From Saprospiraceae bacterium (GTDB lineage Bacteria; Bacteroidota; Bacteroidia; Chitinophagales; Saprospiraceae), in NCBI GenBank assembly GCA_019638385.1, contig JAHBTW010000001.1, positions 434,001 to 498,000 of the forward strand: a stretch of 64,000 bases of DNA, read 5' to 3'. The position numbers and the translations under genes are program-made. Under the pieces are notes generated by a model. It did not search any database, was not told the DNA's origin, and saw only the letters and a list, made by a program, of their open reading frames with translations. The stretch's first letter is position 1; every line of letters begins with the position of its first letter. Below are positions 59,751 to 64,000 of the stretch, one piece after another.

Positions 59751-60965
59751 TTACTGAAACCAATCCCAAAAAGCTGCTGCGATGTGCCGACGGTCGAAGC
59801 GCTGTACTACGAAGTCGTGCCCGCGTTGCCCATGCGTTTTGATTTCGTCAGGATGGGTGGCGTAGTGCCGAATGCCTTGAGCCAGTTCCAAATGATTTTC
59901 CGGCTCAAACGCTACACCGGCGCCGGCCTCCTCTATGAATAAATCTTTGGCTTCGCCTTCAATGCCTAATAAAACCGGCTTTTTTAAATAAAGAATCTCA
60001 AATATTTTACTGGGAATGGCTCCTTTAAAAAGATCCAATTTTTTGAGAGGAATGATGCCGATGTCCATATTCCAAATGACATCAATGATTTCCTGCTTGG
60101 ACACTCCCGGAAAGAAATACAAATTATCGGCTTGTAACGCTGTTTTGAGGGCTTGTAATCGCTCCTTTTCCGGCCCTTCTCCCATGATGATAATTTTTAC
60201 CCGGTGAAGGTCTGTTACCTCCTTTGCAGCTTTTACCAAGGTATCCAATCCCTGTGCGTAACCCAATAAGCCGCCGAAATAAACCAAAATGTCATCGGTA
60301 TGGAAGCCGTTACTTCCACGCCAATCTTTTCCGGTGATTCGGGTTTCGATTTCCTCGCTATCTACTCCGTTGGGCAACCAAAATACCGGCTTATCCGGGA
60401 AACGGCGTTGAATGTCGGAAACAATACCCTGGGTTTGACCTGAAATGTGGTCGGAATGGCGATAAATCCAGTGTTCCAACCAGGTGCTCAACCGAATAAG
60501 CCACGGGTTGGTAACGATGCCGAGTTTGACGGCGCTCTCCGGCCATAAATCCGATACGTTAAATACCAAACGCGCTCCTTTGATGTATTTTAATAACACC
60601 GCCGTAAACCCCAGAAAAAGCGGCGGCGATTCACAAATAATTAAATCTGCTTTCCCTGCTTTGAAACAGCCCGCGAGGAAGGAGGAAAATGTAAACGAAA
60701 AATAATTCAACAGTCTTCTGATGACCGATTTTTGTGGCGATGCATATATCCAGGAGCGATGTACCTCCAAACCCTCCATGTTTTCCCGACTGTAAATTTT
60801 CCCGCTGTATGCTTCCGGTATGCGATATTGCGGATAGTTGGGGAATGCCGTCAAAACGCTCACCGATGCGCCGAATTCCTGTAGTTTCAATGCCAGATCA
60901 TACAGGCGGTTTTGCGGCGCGCCGGTCTCCGGAGGGAAATATTGAGTAAGCAGGAGAATTTTCAT
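59751..60965 (-). CDS. GT4 glycosyltransferase
   Basis: A 404-residue GT-B fold glycosyltransferase. N-terminal MKILLLTQYFPPETGAPQNRLYDLA and AFPNYPQYRIP; middle LNV-type NVSDLWPESAVKLG; the donor loop around GQTQGIVSDI, LPNGVD, GEGPEKERL; and the C-terminal IPLKKLDLFKGAIPSKIFEILYLKKPVLLGIEGEA with the E-x7-E motif. It is the intact paralogue of the pseudogene at 57803-58653 and resembles the WbuB-type enzymes of polysaccharide clusters. It belongs to the surface-polysaccharide region with wecB. Confidence 0.94.
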   Translation of the reverse strand: MKILLLTQYFPPETGAPQNRLYDLALKLQEFGASVSVLTAFPNYPQYRIPEAYSGKIYSRENMEGLEVHRSWIYASPQKSVIRRLLNYFSFTFSSFLAGCFKAGKADLIICESPPLFLGFTAVLLKYIKGARLVFNVSDLWPESAVKLGIVTNPWLIRLSTWLEHWIYRHSDHISGQTQGIVSDIQRRFPDKPVFWLPNGVDSEEIETRITGKDWRGSNGFHTDDILVYFGGLLGYAQGLDTLVKAAKEVTDLHRVKIIIMGEGPEKERLQALKTALQADNLYFFPGVSKQEIIDVIWNMDIGIIPLKKLDLFKGAIPSKIFEILYLKKPVLLGIEGEAKDLFIEEAGAGVAFEPENHLELAQGIRHYATHPDEIKTHGQRGHDFVVQRFDRRHIAAAFWDWFQ

Positions 60966-60999
60966 CCATTAACATTTTTCAGACAGAGGCTGATATCAG

Positions 61000-61446
61000 T
61001 TAGCTGTCAAAAAAATCCGTATCGGAAAATACATTTCGGTCAATCAATCTTGAATAACCGGCTCGTTCCAAACCTGCTATCAATCGTTTATCGCCAGTCC
61101 ATAATTTGGCATCCAGATAATTGGTTAAAACAACAAAAGCTAAATCATCCATATCCGTACCTCTCACATAAGGTATCGCTTCATGCCAGTAGTGATATGG
61201 GATTTGTTCCTCTGAAATAAATCGGATACAACTGAGTATTTCGTCCCGAATTTCTTCGAAGTCGTTTTCGTCATTATGCTTCGAAAGGGCTATGATTTTT
61301 TCCTTGTGTTTCCTTATTTCTTCTTTTAGCAGTTGAGGAGCGTAAAACTCGAAGTGTTGTTGGCCATAAATAAGTATTTGTCCTACTTTAGCATTGGGAT
61401 TCAACATGGCGGTAAAAACGATATTGGTATCTACCACTATTTTCAT
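61000..61446 (-). CDS. PIN-domain toxin of a toxin-antitoxin pair
   Basis: A 148-residue PIN-domain ribonuclease. The first acidic residue is in VVDTNIVF (Asp about 6); further acidic residues are seen in GTDMDDLAFV and LWTGDKRL. Length and sequence fit the group of putative PIN toxins such as COG1848/COG2405-like. It cleaves RNA when free of antitoxin. Its start overlaps the end of the upstream antitoxin gene by 4 bp, the usual order (antitoxin first). Confidence 0.9.
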   Translation of the reverse strand: MKIVVDTNIVFTAMLNPNAKVGQILIYGQQHFEFYAPQLLKEEIRKHKEKIIALSKHNDENDFEEIRDEILSCIRFISEEQIPYHYWHEAIPYVRGTDMDDLAFVVLTNYLDAKLWTGDKRLIAGLERAGYSRLIDRNVFSDTDFFDS

Positions 61447-61649
61447 GATGGAAGGAAGCGGTGTTTGTTATCTTCCCACCATTGCTTATTTACTTCTTTG
61501 GCCAAAGCATCTATGTCTTCCTGTTTTGCCTTACTCTTGGCTACACTTTCCCTGTATTTGATAAAACGAATCATCAGTTCCAGCGATTCCCAGTCAATAT
61601 TCGCAGGAAGCCGTATGATAACTTCACTCTCTGTGCGCTCCAGTACCAT
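61443..61649 (-). CDS. Antitoxin of the PIN toxin pair
   Basis: A 68-residue protein with a start typical of AbrB/MazE-like or RHH antitoxins: MVLERTESEVIIRLPANIDWESLELMIRFIKYRES.., then a Lys/Glu-rich helix ending in a tryptophan pair (KQWWEDNKHRF). It overlaps the PIN gene by 4 bp and lies directly upstream. Such antitoxins bind the toxin and the shared promoter. The fold assignment is a guess; the pairing is firm from the gene order. Confidence 0.82.
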   Translation of the reverse strand: MVLERTESEVIIRLPANIDWESLELMIRFIKYRESVAKSKAKQEDIDALAKEVNKQWWEDNKHRFLPS

Positions 61650-61770
61650 GGAATAGTATTTTGATAAACGAAGTAATGTTAATTCTTTTTCTCCTTATGC
61701 TGAACGTTCAGACCTTAAATTTGGTTGATGGGGCATTCATGACATTGGAAAAAGTACTTTGCCTATCCTA

Positions 61771-62847
61771 TCAAAACCCCGCCAAATGTTTTGCAATCCG
61801 CTCCGCTGCACGACCGCCGCCGTACAAAGACGCGCCCTTATGGAAGACCTTCCCGGCAAAGAAATGCACCGCTGAAAGAATGCGCTCGCCATCCGCTCCG
61901 GCCAAGCGGTTGTAACCATTGTCCACCAATTCGGTCCACTCCGTTTGATCCCGCAACGTCACGCAATACTTGTTGAAAAAATAAGCTTCTTTTTGCAAGC
62001 CGCCGCTGTCGGTCAATACTATGGAGGCATTTTGCAAAACGTGCAGCATGTCGAAGTAGCCCAGCGGAGGCAAAATGTCCACTTCGAGGCGAATGCCGTG
62101 CAGGTCCAGCATTTTGCGGGTGCGCGGATGCAACGGCAATAATACCGGCATGTCGCGGTGCAACGCATTGAGCGCGCCGACAATGGCCCCCAGGCGTTCG
62201 GGCACATCGGTGTTTTCCTGGCGATGCAGGGTACATAGATAATATGAGCGGTTCTGCATGCCTGATTGCTTCAAAATCGTTGATTTTTCCGCCGCTCTCC
62301 CGGCATAATACATCGCCGCATCTTCCATGACATCGCCGCACAAAACGATCTCATTATCGAAATGCGCAAATCCCTCGCGGGCTAAGTTGTCCACCGCCGT
62401 TTGCGTCGGACAAAACAAGACATCGCTGATGCGGTCGGTGAGAATGCGGTTGATCTCCTCCGGCATCTCCATGTTGAAGCTCCGCAACCCGGCCTCCACA
62501 TGAAACACAGGAATGTGCATTTTTTTGGCCGCCAAGGCGCCTGCCAAAGTGGAATTGGTGTCGCCGTAAACCAAAACGCCTCCGGGCCGCTCGGCTTGCA
62601 ACACCTCCTCGATGCGCTCCAGCATTCGCCCCGTCATGGCGCCATGCGACAAGCTGTTGATATCCAAATGGTAATCGGGGACCGGTATGTCCATCTCCTC
62701 AAAAAAGATGTCCGACATATTGGCGTCGAAATGCTGCCCCGTATGCACCAACTTTTCCTCTATACCTGCCTGCGCCCGCAATGCCCGCGATACCGCAGCC
62801 GCCTTTACAAACTGAGGACGCGCCCCGATGATGGTGAGGAGTTTCAT
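61771..62847 (-). CDS. wecB: UDP-N-acetylglucosamine 2-epimerase (non-hydrolysing)
   Basis: A 358-residue WecB-family epimerase: MKLLTIIGARPQFVKAAAVSRAL, GDTNSTLAGAL, HVEAGLRSFNMEMPEEINR, CTLHRQENTDVP, and DSGGLQKEAYFF, which hold the UDP-GlcNAc and catalytic residues. It interconverts UDP-GlcNAc and UDP-ManNAc for surface-polysaccharide synthesis. Its start overlaps the stop of the CapK-like gene in an ATGA (4 bp), so the two are coupled. Confidence 0.95.
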   Translation of the reverse strand: MKLLTIIGARPQFVKAAAVSRALRAQAGIEEKLVHTGQHFDANMSDIFFEEMDIPVPDYHLDINSLSHGAMTGRMLERIEEVLQAERPGGVLVYGDTNSTLAGALAAKKMHIPVFHVEAGLRSFNMEMPEEINRILTDRISDVLFCPTQTAVDNLAREGFAHFDNEIVLCGDVMEDAAMYYAGRAAEKSTILKQSGMQNRSYYLCTLHRQENTDVPERLGAIVGALNALHRDMPVLLPLHPRTRKMLDLHGIRLEVDILPPLGYFDMLHVLQNASIVLTDSGGLQKEAYFFNKYCVTLRDQTEWTELVDNGYNRLAGADGERILSAVHFFAGKVFHKGASLYGGGRAAERIAKHLAGF

Positions 62848-64000
62848 GCGTGTGTATTCCGGTGTTTGATTTTTGAAACAACCGCATTGAACTTGCCATT
62901 TGAGCTTCGCGGAATCGCTTCTGTCAGTTCTATGTGGACGGCGGTTTGAGTCCCTACTCTTTCCTGCAAGCGCCGGACGATCTCATCTCCTTCCTCTCGC
63001 GTATAAGAAGGCAGCGGCGCCACCAATACCCGAATAAAATCAAGCCGCTCCTGAATAATCTGGGCTTCTTTTATGTTGAAATTTCCTTTAAAAACTGGAT
63101 CAAGCCTCCCGACTAATTTTCCGTCAACGGTGTAAACGAGGTCATCATTTCTACCCGTTATTTCAAGAAGCGAAGAAAAATTTCTACTGTTTTTTTGATT
63201 CGGAGGCGCCAGGGCGCCGGAATCTCCGATGCGATACCGGATGAGCGGCATAGCTTTGTTTACCAAACCCGTGACAATAAAATTACCGGTTTTTCCCGGC
63301 GGCAAAGGCCGGCCATTTTCGTCCACGACTTCCATGATTCCGGCTTCCGGCCACAAATACATGGTTTGGGTTAAATCTTCGTTACCGCCGAAAGCGTACT
63401 CGCATCCGCTGTAGGTTTGTATGACCGGGCAGGAGAATGCTTCGGAAATAAGCTCCCGCTGATGATCGAACAGCGGTTCTGCATTGGTGATGACTAATTT
63501 GAGTTGCGGGAAAACCAAACCTTGTTCAAGTCCCTCCTTCGCAATATTGTAAATGGAGGATACATAGCCCAGTAAGTAGGTTATCCGGTGTTTTTTTATC
63601 GCCTGAAGGTAACTCCGGATATTCGAAGCGGTAATGTGATAAGAGGAAAGGTACAGTTGTTTCATGGCCACGTTCCAGACCCAAAATGGTGGTTTCGACT
63701 GTTCGGCAGCGCAGATGAGCTGACCGCCGATATTGGCCCATCTGTCCCGACCCGATACGCCGTTCCATCTCTTGATGCGGTGTTCGTACATGGCGTACCA
63801 TAAACTGAGCGCTTCCCGGTCGAACCGGTAACTCATGGGAGACCCGGAAGTGCCGCTGGTGTTTATCTGATATAATTTGGCATTGCGATATAGATCGGAA
63901 ATAAATGCATCCGGATTTGCCTTGACAACGCTTTTTTCCAAAATTGGCCAGTTCATAAAATCGGCGGGATCCATGCCAGAATGATTCTCCCACCAATTGC
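62844..64000 (-). CDS. CapK/PaaK-like adenylate-forming enzyme, 5' end outside the window
   Basis: The frame is open to the window edge (it continues upstream of the ATG at 63974 as ..WWENHSG), so the N-terminus is missing. At least 385 residues are visible. The AMP-binding P-loop is TSGTSGSPMSYRF; YSGCEYAFGG and TGLVNKAMPLIRYRIGDSGAL match the phenylacetate-CoA ligase group. Homologues such as CapK are found in capsule clusters and are thought to activate acids for attachment to sugars. It overlaps wecB by 4 bp. Confidence 0.9.
   Translation of the reverse strand, partial: NWWENHSGMDPADFMNWPILEKSVVKANPDAFISDLYRNAKLYQINTSGTSGSPMSYRFDREALSLWYAMYEHRIKRWNGVSGRDRWANIGGQLICAAEQSKPPFWVWNVAMKQLYLSSYHITASNIRSYLQAIKKHRITYLLGYVSSIYNIAKEGLEQGLVFPQLKLVITNAEPLFDHQRELISEAFSCPVIQTYSGCEYAFGGNEDLTQTMYLWPEAGIMEVVDENGRPLPPGKTGNFIVTGLVNKAMPLIRYRIGDSGALAPPNQKNSRNFSSLLEITGRNDDLVYTVDGKLVGRLDPVFKGNFNIKEAQIIQERLDFIRVLVAPLPSYTREEGDEIVRRLQERVGTQTAVHIELTEAIPRSSNGKFNAVVSKIKHRNTHA

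Overview
The window comes from a member of the Bacteroidota, most likely of the Saprospiria/Chitinophagia type. This rests on a TonB-dependent receptor paired with a DUF4249 lipoprotein, a GIN-domain protein, DUF3109 and DUF2059 proteins, a PhoD-like secreted phosphatase, Bacteroidota-type promoters (-7 box TAnnTTTG, here with a TTG 20 nt upstream in the best cases) and the absence of Shine-Dalgarno sequences. No rRNA, tRNA, CRISPR array or intact insertion sequence was seen.

Layout. 0-11.9 kb: end of a caspase-family gene, a gamma-glutamyltransferase-like enzyme, a type II restriction-modification island (vsr facing away from a cytosine-5 methyltransferase that overlaps an HNH nuclease), then small metabolic genes (PhoD-like phosphatase, flavin monooxygenase, SDR/MaoC pair, MOSC, YbaK, sterol-desaturase-like). 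12-31 kb: housekeeping genes (ppdK, SNF2 helicase, smc, TonB receptor/DUF4249, GH13 glucosidase, uvrA). 31-41.2 kb: radical SAM protein, DUF3109, ABC exporter, pruA, coaD, dapB and small envelope proteins.

41.2-55.5 kb is one long minus-strand run and the most notable part. Its centre is a lasso-peptide gene cluster: a nucleotidyltransferase, an asparagine-synthase-like cyclase, a 41-codon precursor gene (51914-52039), an HPr-kinase-like peptide kinase, a YkgJ-like cysteine-cluster protein, a PqqD-type recognition protein (B1), a transglutaminase-like leader peptidase (B2) and an ABC exporter. The precursor has a W-x2-P-x-I leader element, Thr at -2, and a predicted 15-residue core GMGMPGGVDTKTIKS with a Gly1-Asp9 ring. 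It ends in Ser, the residue type phosphorylated in paeninodin-type lasso peptides. A good promoter for the precursor lies inside the 3' end of the cyclase gene. The run continues without a large gap into a glycosyltransferase, a methyltransferase, an Rpn-type nuclease, an aminotransferase, a sugar transferase and a nucleotide-sugar dehydratase.

55.7-64 kb is a polysaccharide region (GT4 enzymes, wecB, a CapK/PaaK-like ligase) interleaved with accessory and decaying genes: a DUF4143 ATPase with operator-like repeats in its promoter, a GT4 pseudogene, a XisH that lacks its nuclease core beside an intact XisI, and a PIN toxin-antitoxin pair.

Intergenic DNA is rich in palindromes: a perfect 44-bp palindrome whose two arms encode the last codons of two convergent genes, a 27-bp-arm palindrome, arrays of short hairpins with three-base loops, and a 33-residue relic of a REP-associated transposase (RAYT).
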